NCBI GenBank assembly: GCA_964035545.1
Contig: OZ037766.1
Coordinates: forward strand, 11,791,722 to 11,851,721
DNA: 60,000 bases
Source of the DNA: Bugula neritina
Lineage: Eukaryota > Bryozoa > Gymnolaemata > Cheilostomatida > Bugulidae
Direction of reading: 5' to 3'
Below the pieces are notes generated by a model that saw only the letters and a program-made list of their open reading frames with translations, had not been told where the DNA came from and did no database searches. Made by a program: the position numbers and the translations under genes. Numbering within the stretch: position 1 is the stretch's first letter; each line of letters opens with the position of its first letter. Of this stretch, positions 14,001-25,894 are shown piece by piece.

Positions 14001-15442
14001 AAAATACAGAGCTCACGTCTGAATGACCAGAGAGGTCTTAGCATTGACGTAGGAGATATACCCGATTTCCTCAAGTCTGACAATGATGGGGGGTCTTTGT
14101 CACCTCTCCAACCTAGGACTCATAAAGACGTAGCTCGACAGCCAGGTTCAACTGACAATAGGTAAGCCATGCAATGCTGTGAGGTACTTGAGCTGATTAT
14201 TGTATTGGTTGCTACCGTGTAATATTATTGGAAAGTAATATGGTTAAATTCTAACTTATTTTATTTCGTAAGTTTTGAAGCAAGTTTTGACAAGTGATGA
14301 AGCATAAGACTTGTCACTATCATTTAATTGTAGTTTTGTAAAACTACCTGTGCAACAATAATAATGACATCAAAATAAACGAGAAATTAAGAGCACATGC
14401 CAAATATTTCGCTTTAGTAATAAATCAAGAGGTGACTCTAGAAGTTGTGTAATTCATCAAGTAAAGACCCAACTGTGTGTTGGCAAGTAAACAATCAAAA
14501 CTTTTTGCGATAGGTCTAGTCTATAACATATTATGCAATTTCTCTTCTAGCAATAAGACTGTACAATCGGTAATTCATTAAGTTGCTCTCCTATCATTTT
14601 ATTTAGTTTAGTTTTATTCACTAGACAGTGTGAAGTTGATGCAATTTTGTTTTTTCTGCTCTCTACACAAAGTATTATTCTATTTGTGACATTCGCACTG
14701 ATGATTAGAGTCACTTCTTAATATTTTTAGTGTTTGCTGCAGTGAAGAAACTAGTACTGCTGTGACATCATCATCACCTGGTGTAGGATATAGGTTATCC
14801 CAACATTCTCACAAGTCACAGCATAATACCAGTGTTATCACACGAACTCAACTCAATAATAGCTATCACAGGGCAATAGCGGCAGGAGACGATGACTCCG
14901 AATTTGACCTCTTGCCACAATCTCTCAATAATGTGCACGGTACAACTCTGCCTGGTAATAGAGTAGTAAATGACATAGAACACTCCCTCTCCTCTTCTTT
15001 ACCAAATGTTCCTCCTCCACCTGAGTTTGGTAATGAAGCTGTTGCTAGCACACCAATCTGTGCTGTTATACCGCCTTCATACCAGGAGGCTATTAGCAGG
15101 TCCAATCTAACATTTCGATTCAACTCCAATAATAATAATAATAGTAACCATTATATGCCATTTGATGGGACTCTGCACGAAACTGGTGTTAAAAATAAAA
15201 CAAATTTTGACTCCTCTCACCAGCCAATGATCTATCACGACGAAGCTGACCAATCAGAAGACAGTGACCGATCAATTCCCTCACCTACAACTCACAGCCT
15301 GGTTTTGACTACAGAAGATTCACAGGCAGCTGCCAGAGATAGCACGCTGACTAAGTATGACTTCTATGAACGACAGTATAATAATACCCAACTAGTTCGG
15401 CCTACTCCTTCTAATGACCCAGTAAAAGTTACCTTTGTATGA
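5061..15442 (+). CDS. Rgs12: RGS12/RGS14/loco-type regulator of G-protein signalling
   Basis: Fifteen exons join in one open frame: 5061-5216, 6086-6172, 6306-6461, 6765-6863, 7991-8063, 8267-8448, 8592-8768, 8945-9142, 9683-9767, 10119-10139, 10924-10938, 11733-11842, 13580-13730, 13978-14161, 14731-15442. From the ATG at 5112 this gives 784 residues. In order: RGS box (about 14-142; VASWAVSFENLLQD, EENIDFWLACEHF, IFRLMKTDSYTRF), Ser-rich linker, two Raf-like Ras-binding domains (about 243-293 and 315-385), GoLoco motif (about 488-507, with the LNDQRG signature), a Ser/Asn-rich tail with PPSY (about 662-665) and a C-terminus ending TFV. Known for the family: GTPase-activating protein for Galpha-i/o, scaffold for Ras and Raf, guanine-nucleotide dissociation inhibition by GoLoco. 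The frame stays open 17 codons upstream of the ATG to an acceptor at 5059-5060, so the N-terminus may be longer. The PDZ and PTB domains of long vertebrate RGS12 were not found. Confidence 0.93.
5271..5470 (+). mobile_element. tRNA-derived SINE in intron 1 of the RGS gene
   Basis: A tRNA-like head (5271-5347) holds an A-box-like stretch (TAGTCTAGGGGTTGG, 5282-5296) and a textbook B box, GGTTCGAACCC, at 5326-5336. It runs into a non-tRNA body with GGAAGAGCATCCAGT, which resembles the conserved body motif of several marine-invertebrate SINEs as I recall them. The head cannot be a normal tRNA gene: I could not form a standard acceptor stem, and the sequence runs on without a T-run terminator. 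The 3' end is uncertain and no target duplication was identified. Confidence 0.78.
7022..7230. repeat. Minisatellite, 11-13-bp unit around ATGCAGTGT
   Basis: Tandem units of the type GTGTATATGCAGT, mixed 11- and 13-bp spacing, in the intron after the RGS-box exons. The repeat keeps several frames open on both strands, producing spurious Cys/Met/Tyr-rich ORFs. Confidence 0.95.
9446..9501. repeat. Perfect 23-bp inverted repeat (hairpin)
   Basis: The arms 9446-9468 and 9479-9501 are exact reverse complements (GGCTTTCCATGG... / ...CCATGGAAAGCC) with a 10-nt spacer. GATCGAT recurs within the arms and spacer. It lies in the RGS intron between exons 8 and 9 and is GC-richer than its surroundings. 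In transcript form it would make a very stable stem-loop. Origin unknown; it could be the remnant of a tiny palindromic element. Confidence 0.9.
10119..10139 (+). CDS. Rgs12: 21-nt microexon of the RGS gene
   Basis: TTTCAG|TCTCATC...GAGGAAAG|GTAAAT has consensus sites on both sides. It enters and leaves in phase 1, so it can be included or skipped without changing frame. With the split flanking codons it adds VSSKLRK just after the second Ras-binding region. Confidence 0.75.
10924..10938 (+). CDS. Rgs12: 15-nt microexon of the RGS gene
   Basis: TTTCAG|GAATATTAAAGAAAG|GTAAAT, phase 1 on both sides, adds GILKK. Its 3' half and donor resemble those of the 21-nt microexon (AAAG|GTAAAT), and the next exon starts DWGISKK. 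The three consecutive pieces therefore end in similar basic tails. Confidence 0.72.
11927..12051. repeat. Minisatellite, about 19-bp unit
   Basis: Six to seven copies of a unit like GTATTATAGTAGCATAT, some with GTATTTTAGTAGCAT, in the intron after RGS exon 12. Confidence 0.9.
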
Positions 15443-16134
15443 TGTTGGGTTATAATATTCTCCAGTGAGTACCACTTGCTATTATAAGCATGGTACTTTT
15501 CACATGCATGACATGTCTCATTATTGTAAATAATATTTGTGTATACTTGTATAAAAATATACTTGATATTGGCTCACCAAGTTAGTATTTGATAGTGCAA
15601 TCTTAACGATTAGTGCTACTGAAGTAGGCAGATTTTGCTGGCAAAGTATATGCTTTTTAGCATGTTATGTTTTATTTTACCTTATATAATATTTTTGTAC
15701 AAATTAACTCTTATTTTTTGTAACAAATAACCATTTTATTAGGTTGATGCATTAAATTTTACATTATACTACATAAAGATCTTAAAGCACCTAAAAACTT
15801 CTCTTATTAATCACAAACACAATCATTTGAAATGCACAAAATAGAAACTGGTAAATATTAATAAAAAATAGCTGAATGAAAATAATAATGTCATTACAAG
15901 GTTTATGCTTTACTAAGATAAAAAAATAGAAATTATCAACGTGACTTTAGCAAAAAATATTAATTAATATAATAATTAATCTGAGGAACAGACAGCAATA
16001 AAATTCTTAAAACAATGTCAAGCCTCATGCAGTGTGCTCAAGACTACACGTATAATCAAGTGGGCAGTGACATGAAATGCAATGTGTATATTATAGTAAA
16101 TGTTACACATTAGCATGTGAATATATGCCATGCA
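15443..16134. other. Space between convergent genes, 3' UTRs
   Basis: Between the stop of the RGS gene and the 3' end of the minus-strand gene. AT-rich, with no exon-like sequence. It should contain the RGS 3' UTR, but no canonical AATAAA lies close to its stop. Confidence 0.6.
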
Positions 16135-16140
16135 TTTATT
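16135..16140 (-). terminator. Poly(A) signal AATAAA of the minus-strand gene
   Basis: TTTATT on the plus strand reads AATAAA on the minus strand, about 140 nt past the stop codon at 16279, as expected for a short 3' UTR. Confidence 0.55.
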
Positions 16141-16278
16141 GTGTACACTTTCTAGAGGTTGTGAGGAATAGTTTACACACATAAGCCACTCTATTTGTGC
16201 CCACCTATGTGTTACCATGTTACTGCTTGCACAGGGCATTGTAAAATGATATGGTTTGGCAGCTTATTTTACACTTGT

Positions 16279-19200
16279 CTATATAGATGATGCACCAGTT
16301 TCATTGCAATATTCCAAAGTTATAACGGAAGGGTCAATATATTGTCTATTTGGTTCGAAGTCGTACTGCTCATCTACAACATGACTAGTACTACTATCCT
16401 CGGTATGACTGTAACAATTACTCTGACCAACACCATGACTGCTAGCAATCTCCTGCAGGTCCTGCTGAGATCCTTCATAAGACATGTTGATAACACCCAT
16501 AGAGGTTTCTTCGGAGTTCACAAGGCCACTAGTGGAATACATACTAAACCTAGTCAATTCATTCTCGCTAGACTCATGATTTGCTATAGATGGCACATTG
16601 TTTATAGCGGCTAGAGATGGCCTTTCAAGGGGACCATTAAATCTATACGTGGGAGGATTAGAGTTAGGGAATTCAGTATTTCTAGGAAATATAATGTGAA
16701 TGCCTGGTCTTTGTGCTGGTGTGTGTGATTTATAGGAGGGAGGAGGAGAGCCTGGAACGTAGGGTATTGAGTCAACAGTGTACAAATCACTTTCCTGTTC
16801 TTGCATGGCAGTAGCATATGAAGGTGGGGGAGCTCTGTATCTAAACTCCGGGTGAAGTTGTCCTGAAAGAAGCAGATATTTGCTTTATCAAGTATTAACC
16901 AGCCAATATTACCAGAATAACCAAAATACTGTTTAGCAACTGCAACCTAGCAAATAATCTACAATCTACATGCATGCTCATGTAATTCTCTGGCACATCT
17001 TATAAGGAATATTAAAGAAAGGTATACGAATTTTTAATATTTAAGTACAAAAGGTGGTGAACTAATATAAATTTGGCAAAAAGCATATATAATAAATCAT
17101 ACCATTCGGTGAATAATTTTTTCAAGCAAATGAGTTATATAACAAGAGTCCCATATATTATATAAAAATTATTCCATCTATGTCTAATATATTCTCACAT
17201 TCCAATTAAATAAACATTATTATTTTACGGATGTTATTTACAATTATTAAAAAAAACTCTAAAAACTAGAAATTGTAGACTAAATTTAAATGATCAACAA
17301 AGTTATCAAAATAAAGACTATGGTCGTTGTTTTGTACATAATATTATGACCTTTGCCAACTACATCAAACTTTACTATAAAAAGTACATACATACATTAT
17401 CTATAATGTTTATCCCTTGTAATAATTTGTACATTAGATGTTGTGTTTCAATTATTATTCTAGGTTTAAATTTAGAATTGAAACAACTGCCTAAAATAAA
17501 TAATGACAAATTTTCCAGTACTGAAAAACAACTTTTCAAGCCATCAGTATTTAGCTAGAGCAGACAACTCTCAAAACAACATGTAGGGGTTACTGGATGG
17601 TCTTACAGAGTTGCTCATTTATGAAAACTTTCAAAGCCAAAGGTTACCAACTTTTCGTATCTATAAAGTGAAGATAAAAGAACAAACTGCTACAATTTGC
17701 ATGTAAGTAGCCTACTAACTTCTCAGCCAATGCAGTCTCTCCCTCCGACGCCGGTGCCGTCTCGTCAGTCTACAATAGGAACCTAGGCCAAACAACATGT
17801 GACAAGGCTCGTGAGTCTCAGGGGTGCATTTCCAACCAACCAGCACCATGGTTAGAAGAATCAGCCCTAAACCTGTAATTGAAAAAAAAAGAACATTATT
17901 TTGCAGATAAAACAGCCAAAAAACATTTGTTATTGTAAAAATATTAAACAGCTATAAATATTGTGGTAATTAATTCGGTTTAATTTGAATTTAAATTATT
18001 AAATTGCAGCTCTTTGTTAAAATAGATGTAAAATTTACAATTTGTTTTAATAGTTTATTCATGCATTAGAACAAATATGTCGAGAAAAAGACGACTTCAA
18101 ATGTTAGATTAGCTATTAGACAGGAAGGGAGTAAACTATTACAATTCACACCCATCAGAAGAAAATGTGTATATTAATGTAATTAAGTGTAGTTACACTT
18201 ATATTCAGATTACATACAATTATTTTTCATCAACGGAGAATCTCAACACACAATAACCAAAGTCATTAGCCTCGAGTAGCAGGGAAATGGGAGAAAAAAA
18301 TTTGGAGTTGTCTCTTATGATTAAATAGAGTAACACAAGTAACTCTCCATTTTAGAAAAATAAAGTGTGTACATTAGCATAGCACATTCAGCTTTAGTGT
18401 TTGTGACTATAAAATACAACTTAATGTGAACAGTCTATCTACCACTCTCTTTTATGAACTTCATTTAACTTTCCAATAAACACCGAAAATTGTGAAACAT
18501 CTCAAAACTGCAGCTATCTCGTGCAGCTTTCATATCACTTGATTTATAACCATATTGATTTATGTCTATTGGTTCGGCACGAAAGTTAACCATGTCAAAA
18601 ACTTGAGGTCTGTCCACATGGAGATGCCAAATCTTTTCAATTCATAAAACATATTTTATTTGATTTCGACAGTTTGCTAAGAGACCTTGACCTTTACTAT
18701 AAACACTTTAAACTTGCTCAAACTTCTCTTTGAGGTTAGCATACATATAAATAATCTTGCTGAGCTGTCTAATTGAAGCTGAGATAAATCTAAGCAGGAA
18801 CTGTTTTGTGCAAATGCTCATTTGACTAAAAGTTGGCACCAAAATAAAATAAATTCCTACATGTGAAATAACTAGAGAGTTTGTTGCCACTTGGCATGTT
18901 TTGATGCCTTTAGAAGAACCAGATATTTATTTATTTATGAGCACAAAAAATTAAATTTCCTTTCATAGGAGGGCAAATGTGTCATGTCAACACATTATTC
19001 AAGGCAACTTTGTCTCATAACATAACATATACCTCCAGAGAGCAGTGTACATAATGAGGCAGGTCAGTTAGAATCAGTAAATCCCAGCATCCTAATGACA
19101 CCAAAAGTAATTAACTAGAATTAAGACGTGCTTGTCAGATTGGAAGGGTCTGGGGTGTAGTCACCTGTCTATTTAGGAATACACCGGCAACAACCAACCC

Positions 19201-20522
19201 TTTCCCCATGTACCATTGCATACATGTTTACTAGCTTATATTAGCATTTCCAACTACTTGTCCCACAGCTTACGTGAAGTGAAGCGAGGATACTGCTAAG
19301 TATCACACCAGCAAACGGCAAAATATATGTGAAGCAGCACATTATACCTGAGCTCCAACCTGCTATACCCTTCTTGAAGACTGAAGAAATCATATGACTA
19401 CAGGCTTACAGAAAAACCTACCAAATAAGAGTCCAACAGTTCTCTGCAAAGTTCTGTGGACAAGAGTAGGGTAGATCAAGACATAAACTTACCTACAAAC
19501 ATCAGTGACATGGTGAAGAAACTGTTTCCAGGAGCTCTAAGCACGCCCATCACAATACCTATGAGGACACAAATGACACCGAGGGAGGCAAAGAAGACTA
19601 GAACTTTCTTGAATTGAAGACAGCCTGCCAGGCAGATCTTGCAGCTGAGAATGCTACAGCAAGGAGGGCTAATGTATCTCTCATCCTGGTGAGAGGTGTT
19701 GGAGTTGTGATGTCTACGTCTTCGGTGTCGTGACCTTCTCCTTCGACGTCTGCTGCGTCGCTGACTCCTCCTTCTTTCTCTCCGAGCAGTCGGGTAGAAG
19801 TTGGGTTGAGGCAGATGATCAGTGTTAACAGCAGTGGACACACGGTCATCAGTCATGTGACAGTCATGTGACCTGTCCTGATGGTAATACGGCACGTGAG
19901 ACTCTGCTGACTCTAGAGGATGACCAGACACCGTGTTGAGAGTTCTTGGAAGTTCTTCCACAGCGTAACCTGACACAGCATCTGGGACTGAATGGTAGAA
20001 GGATGAGTCATGGTAATCAGATGCAACTATGTTATTCTGGTGGTCAACATGAGGGTCAGCCCTCCCTGCAATGTCAGTGTTCCTTTGATGACCCTGAAGG
20101 CCTTCTTCCCGCGTGTTGGGAATAGCTGGCACACTGCCAGAAATATCTGGAAGGGATACTGGGTGTCCTGTGTAGCTCAAAGTGGGTAAAGAGGTAAACT
20201 CATTGAACTGTGAGTGATTCTGGCGGGTGTGTGGAGGTCTGTAGTCAGAATAGGGGAGGTTGGACTGAACTGTAGGCAAGCTGTCGCACACAGGTCTAGC
20301 TGATACAGACAACTGGAGGGTATTGCTACTACGAAGAGCTCTCCCTGTGGTAGCAGGCAGAGATAGTGGCACATACTGAGGGTTACAGTGATCAGGCGGA
20401 GCGAGGTTCTCATGCGACCCAGACCGTCTTCTTACTCTACCAGGTTGTTGAACAGACATGTCTCTGTGGTGTGCGCCACCAGTTGGGTGTCTCCGGCTCC
20501 TTTCCCTGGTGTCTCTAGCCAT
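16279..20522 (-). CDS. Unrecognised two-pass membrane protein with three PPxY motifs
   Basis: Exons 20522-19493, 17872-17720 and 16862-16279 join in phase (1030+153+584 nt) to give 588 residues. The order is: Ser/His/Pro-rich N-tail; a run of mostly Arg (about 247-270); a Cys cluster (CCSILSCKICLAGC, about 288-301); membrane segment 1 (about 307-328, VLVFFASLGVICVLIGIVM); a very short turn RAPGNS; membrane segment 2 (about 335-357); a second basic run (RRHRRRRERLH); and a tail with PPSY at 407-410, PPSY at 435-438 and PPTY at 464-467. The C-terminus is ...GASSI. Basic residues flank both membrane spans, so both tails are probably cytosolic (positive-inside rule). PPxY motifs bind WW domains, such as those of Nedd4-type ubiquitin ligases. 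This suggests a membrane adaptor for ubiquitylation or endosomal sorting, which is inference. I do not recognise the family. Confidence 0.85.
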
Positions 20523-23500
20523 TCAATGCAGCTCAGTACCAGAGCAACTCCTATAAGAACAAAGTTGCAACATTTCAAAAAAACTCAAAATAAAACCTGC
20601 AGTTTGCTACTAAATAATATAAGCATTACAATAAAATGCAAGTGTAATAAATCAATGCTATACCAGGGTCAATGAAGTTGTTTTGATCAAATAACTAGTC
20701 AAAGTTCATTTAGCCAGATTTCTAACTTTTGGTTTGAGGGCTTATAGGGTGGGTGTTTACTCTGCTTTAAGGACAGTTAACATTATTAGTTATCAACAGC
20801 TTAGAACTGGGGATAGACAAAAATTTGAAGTTACACTTATCTCTTATTTTTACATAATATGTATTCTACTACAGGCCCCCATACATGTAGTGAGTTGATG
20901 GTGTAGATATAGTATGACACAAGTATGCATGTGTTTATAGTTCATTTACCTTTTATATGCACATTATAAACCTGTACAATTATGTAGGGGCAAGACAAAG
21001 ACCCTAATTAGCAAAGTACAAGGACTTTTAATTAGTTAAATCATTGTTATTCACATGGAAATGATAGCAAAATATCTGGTTGGTGTTGAAACTATTATAC
21101 AGTAAATATGAGCTGATGCTAGCTAAGCATAGCTGACAAAGCTATGCACTGAGCACGCAATATTAGCATCTAGCTGTAACTTAAACCACTGATCCTTTAG
21201 TAACATAGTTACCAACAGAAACATGATTTTTCTTGGTATTCTTAATGGCAGAAGGTGAATGCATTTGCATACAGAAATCCATCAACTTAATCCAGTCAAA
21301 ACAAACACAGACAGACTAGAAATGCTTACATTAAGACTAAACATTTCAACAGCTTAATTTCTTTTAATTATCATTTACTAAAAGTTTTAGATCTCTCAGC
21401 TGTTTAACATCAAGAGCTTGGTCTTTTACTGCTGCTTTGAATACAACCACCCTACCTTCTGTTTATTTTAAGCTGGAAGGTGATTCATTTCTCTAACAAC
21501 TTGCCCAGAAAACTAACCCAGAAAACTTACCCAGCTAACTTACCCAGTTAACTTATTTACTTAAGTTACCTAGCTCACTTACCTAGCTACCTTACAAAGT
21601 TAACTTACCCGGTCAACTTACTACAGGAAAAAAGTAATTGATAAAATAATTTTGCAACCAGCAACATAATTGCACAGAATACAGAGCAAATAATTGTAAG
21701 AAGAAAAATAAACAGTATAACTTGATAAGAAGCCAGCCGGAAAAGTTTAGTGCAAATCTATGTGACCTGAGAAACTGGTAGCCATGAGTTTATCTTCACC
21801 TAATGTCGCAAAGTATAACATTCAGCTTAAACCAAGATTAATTGCTATAAGCAAAGAGTTAACACTTTGAAGATATTCTCATCATTTATTATACAGACAG
21901 ACTGCTATAGCTAATAAGCGTGTTTGATTATAGTTGTAGTTTACTTATAACATGGGCTAGACTACATGCCAGGTACAAAGGCTACATATTATTCGGTCTA
22001 ATTGAATGCCATCACATCTTCTGCTTGTTTTAAAGCAATCAATAGTATCAACTTTATCATATGTTCTGAGGACACTCCACTTCTAGGAAATGCAACGTAA
22101 GCTTTTCAAGGCTTTGACAAGACTGATATTTAATGTTACAACTGAACACCCTACAGCAGTTGATGAAGTTGATACTAACTAGTAACATTCTAGAATCATC
22201 TACTTGTCAACATCATAGGCTAATCAGACTGACAATACAGACTGGGGGAAAGCTGAAAGACAAGTTATACGTCTGAACTCTTAAGTTTAAACAGTTGCCT
22301 GAACAGCCAAGTTTTCCTGATGTTCAGATACAGCCCGTATTATTAGCAAACATTGTACAGTACAATGCCATCTAGCCTCTGTGGCATGTGGTACTAAGTA
22401 CTGGGTGATACAGTAGCAAACACAATGCAAGGGGTCATTTCCCTTTGGTATACAACCAGCATCTTGTTTATTGGGTAATCAATAAGAATAGCTTCCATTT
22501 TCTAGCTTGCACAACAAGCGTATGTTCTGCAATGCCTACAATCTACATCAGTGTAATTAATATACACAATATCATTATATAACAATGAAACCCTATTTCA
22601 TCATAATGTACACGAGTTGTAAGGTCTTAAAATGTGGCTGAATTTTCATAAGTTGCATTCTGCACAACAATCATATTAATGCAAAAATTGTGATACTTTT
22701 GAATCTAAATTTACTGTTTTGAAGATCCCACCTAATTTTTCTTACTTTTTTGCAAACATTTCTTCCACTAAACAAGCTAAAGATTACCAGCACTAATGAT
22801 CTAGTAACACATGGTACTAGCATGATCTTACGCTAAGTCAATAGAGGTGGGTTTTGGCAAATTACTCTGCAAACATTGATGTAGCAGTCAAAAGCTGAAA
22901 AGTTGGAGGCTATAACTATTACAGCATAGAAATCATAAGCATAGCATAACCACTATTGTAATTCTAAAATTAGTATAAAGAAGTGCAATGCAAGTGCATT
23001 GATCTGGATGGTAAGGTTTGGCTAGAAATATACTGCAGTTATTACGTAATTATTTTCTAAAAATAATAATAAAGTACCTACACAACTGCTGAAGTAGATG
23101 GGCATTGATTTGTTCAAGAGAAAATACTTACAGCATCAACTTATAACTTATAGTATAATAGCATACATAACTAGTATAATAGTTAAGTTTTCATGTAGCA
23201 ATCAATCTCTACTCTGAGGAATGTTGCCCAATTAGTTGAAAGAAATGAACACTTGCCAAGTGGTAGAATTTGGTGCGTAGAACTGCTTACTCACTATCAG
23301 TGACTTGCAGTTAGTTACTTACTATTAGTTACTTATACTATCAGCAATTTATTATTAGTGACTTATTATCAGAGGCTTACTAATATAAAGTAGGATTATT
23401 GCTCATGGCTGAGTTTTGCAAGAATTTAAAAATAACATGTTAGCATCAGTCCTTCCCAAGCATTGATAGCAGAAATGTTATGAAAGCGTGAAATTTAGGA

Positions 23501-23984
23501 AATGCAGTTGATGCCATGCGCACACTAATGCCATAATTTCTCTATCTAGCATTTTTATAAATAGTATGCTAAGTTATACTGCCTTAGATGGACTCAAAAC
23601 TAAGCAAGCCATCCCCAAACCAAGACTTCACAGGCAGTCCTGGGAAGTATATGTCAGTTTACCATAATAATTATGCACAGTAAATGAAGACATACAGTGC
23701 TAACCTGTAACTAAATACTTGGTTAGTCCAAGTACCTACTAGCTAATATAAGTATCTAAGTAAGTTTAACAGTACTCATAGTATAGTAGTCTTAAATACT
23801 ACAAACCGAGTAAAACTCTGAAATTCTCGCTTAGTTGAAGTTCATATCCAAAACCATCTTTAAAATTGGTTAACAATTGTAGTGTTATTGCTACTTTCCA
23901 ACATTAGAGTTCCCATAAAACTAACCCTCTGTTAACACACAGGATACAGTCCTATAAATCAAAAACTGAGAGTCCAGCCTTACC
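20523..23984 (-). other. 5' UTR end and 5'-UTR intron of the PPxY membrane-protein gene
   Basis: On the minus strand TTGTTCTTATAG|GAG (AG at 20552-20551) is a good acceptor 28 nt before the start codon. GAAAAG|GTAAGG at 23984/23983 is the best matching donor upstream. The resulting intron is about 3.4 kb with no coding potential. It holds a run of repeats that look like splice donors at 21495-21625. Confidence 0.55.
21495..21625. repeat. Degenerate repeat of donor-like GTAAGTT (minus strand)
   Basis: On the plus strand AACTTACCCAGCTAA-type units repeat about nine times with variation. Read on the sense strand of the surrounding gene, five copies contain GTAAGT, the consensus 5' splice site. 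Confidence 0.75.
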
Positions 23985-24332
23985 TTTTCATAAAGTGCAT
24001 GCCATTCAAACAACTATCACTAGATATCAGAGTGCTTTATTTTCTCCTACTTGAGTAATATTGTGGCAGAATATTTGTAATGTATTTCACTTTCAGCTGA
24101 CCAGTATAAGTATATTCAGGCAAGGAGTGCGCCTCTAGTGCTGCCAGCACAACGTCTGCTGCAGTTAAATCCCCCCAGCACGCGGCTAGTAAAAGCAGTA
24201 CTACTGTCCCTGCAGTACGACCATTACTGCGCCTTGCTGGTTTACACGTATTGGAGTGCACGCTATACTTGTGCAATAACAATAATATGGAAGTAACTAA
24301 TCATGTCTGCGGTGGATATCAAGTCACGTGAC
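23984..24332 (-). promoter_or_regulatory. Probable first non-coding exon and promoter of the PPxY gene
   Basis: A patch richer in G+C and CpG than its surroundings (24120-24330) lies directly upstream of the donor at 23984. A perfect E-box palindrome GTCACGTGAC sits at 24323-24332. No TATA box is evident. An 81-residue minus-strand ORF (24282-24037) with a hydrophobic stretch lies here. It is not linked in frame to the main coding exons, and I treat it as leader sequence. Confidence 0.45.
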
Positions 24333-25821
24333 CTACTAGCCGTCAATATCAATAATACATCTGAAACCAGCAAAGGTTATCGTCAACATGAGAAAACTGA
24401 TGAGCTAGCATTACGAGGCTAAAGTGTAAATATTTCACTCTTAATACCGATTTCTTGGTAAACTATGAGTGTATGAATACAGCGTAATGGTCCACTAAAT
24501 CTGACGAGTAATATTTATACTAGTCTGTCTGTCTTTGTACTCCATGATAAATAGTATGATTGTGCCAGCATTGCACATAACAGAGAGTTGTATAAATATA
24601 TTATTTTACTGTGAAAATATATTTCAAAGAAGCACTAGTTAGTGCAAGTTAAAAGAATACTAAGCTTAAAGTTAGGAATAAATTTGCAAGATTCAAGACA
24701 GCCTCAGCCTAAAACTTTATAAGGTAATAACTTTTTCAGACATATTAAAATCAATTCCTAGGTCAACAGGGTTTAAGAGAATTCATAAAACTGAAATTGT
24801 ATGTCATCAGATGAATGCTAGCTAACTGTGCGCAGCTTCCAAGGGTTGATAACAATTTATGCTTATCAGCTTTATGGTGGCAATAAAGCTGTTGAGAACT
24901 TTTAGAACAGCTTTCTAAGGAGGCAGGTTTATATATTATAATCTCATTTTTGAAACAAAATCCAAACATAAAAACACTTGGCTTCTATGCACCTGCTACA
25001 ACTAACAATTGCTTTATTGTAGGTAGATGCGAGCTCACATTAATTACATAGTTTTTTTACCTACACAGTCATCAGTGAAATTAATGCTTAAACAGAGTCA
25101 CCTCTCTTGCTCTGTACACCACACGCAGTGCCTGCATTTGCATTATGCTTACCAAACGTGCCTTTGAAGTATAATATGCAGTGCATACTTCTACTTTTTG
25201 AATTTGTATTTTAAGTCCATATATATTCCTTATCTTATCATTCACAGCAATGCTTCAAAAATTCATATATCGGACACTATGTGCTCACTAGAGATAAATC
25301 TTTTTAAGTGGATTCATGCGTGAGTGTTTTTGTTTTGCAACAAAATAGGTTTTACAGCTTTATTTGAGAGAAACATGACATGTGATGCAGCAGTAGGAAG
25401 ATCTGATTAACCCAAACCCTTTATTGTTCCACATATATGAAGCATCGGAGATATTTAAAGAAGGTTCTTTATTTTCATGAGAATATAACTTCTTCAGCAG
25501 AACTTTTTGAAAAAAAAACGGAAAGTTTTTAGAGCATAGAAAGGTGAAAATGCCTCCAGCAAAACTATACTATCGTTATAGTATTAGCAACATCCATGAA
25601 CTAGACTACAAATATTCTAGCAAGCCAATAGCATAACTTGAATAGTTTGATTTTGAAATTTCAGAGTATTAAAAAAGATGTCCATGAAATAGCAGCTACA
25701 CGATTGTTACTGAGTATAGCTATTTTATTATTTAGGTCTAACTAGTCAGTAAAAAATATGTAGAATGAACTTTGAATTTATAAGGAATCAAACAATAAGA
25801 AAAATTTGCCATAATACTTAC

Positions 25822-25894
25822 CCCAATTCATGGGTCAGAAAGAAAGATGGAAAGTCAACTTGCAGCACTCTTGTTTCCAACATTGACAGGTCAC
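25822..25894 (-). CDS. Weak candidate exon, unknown gene
   Basis: On the minus strand a 73-nt block is bounded by CACCCAG|GTGACC and GAATTGGG|GTAAGT. One frame is fully open and reads DLSMLETRVLQVDFPSFFLT followed by HEL. It could be a coding exon of an unseen gene or an alternative leader exon of the PPxY gene. No family recognised. Confidence 0.28.

Noticed and set aside
14866-15129. 87-codon ORF antisense to the last RGS exon
   Set aside because: Shadow of a well-supported coding exon on the other strand.
24037-24282. 81-residue minus-strand ORF with a hydrophobic stretch, as a small secreted protein
   Set aside because: Lies in the likely leader exon of the PPxY gene and has no supporting motif; the open frame may come from the locally higher G+C content.
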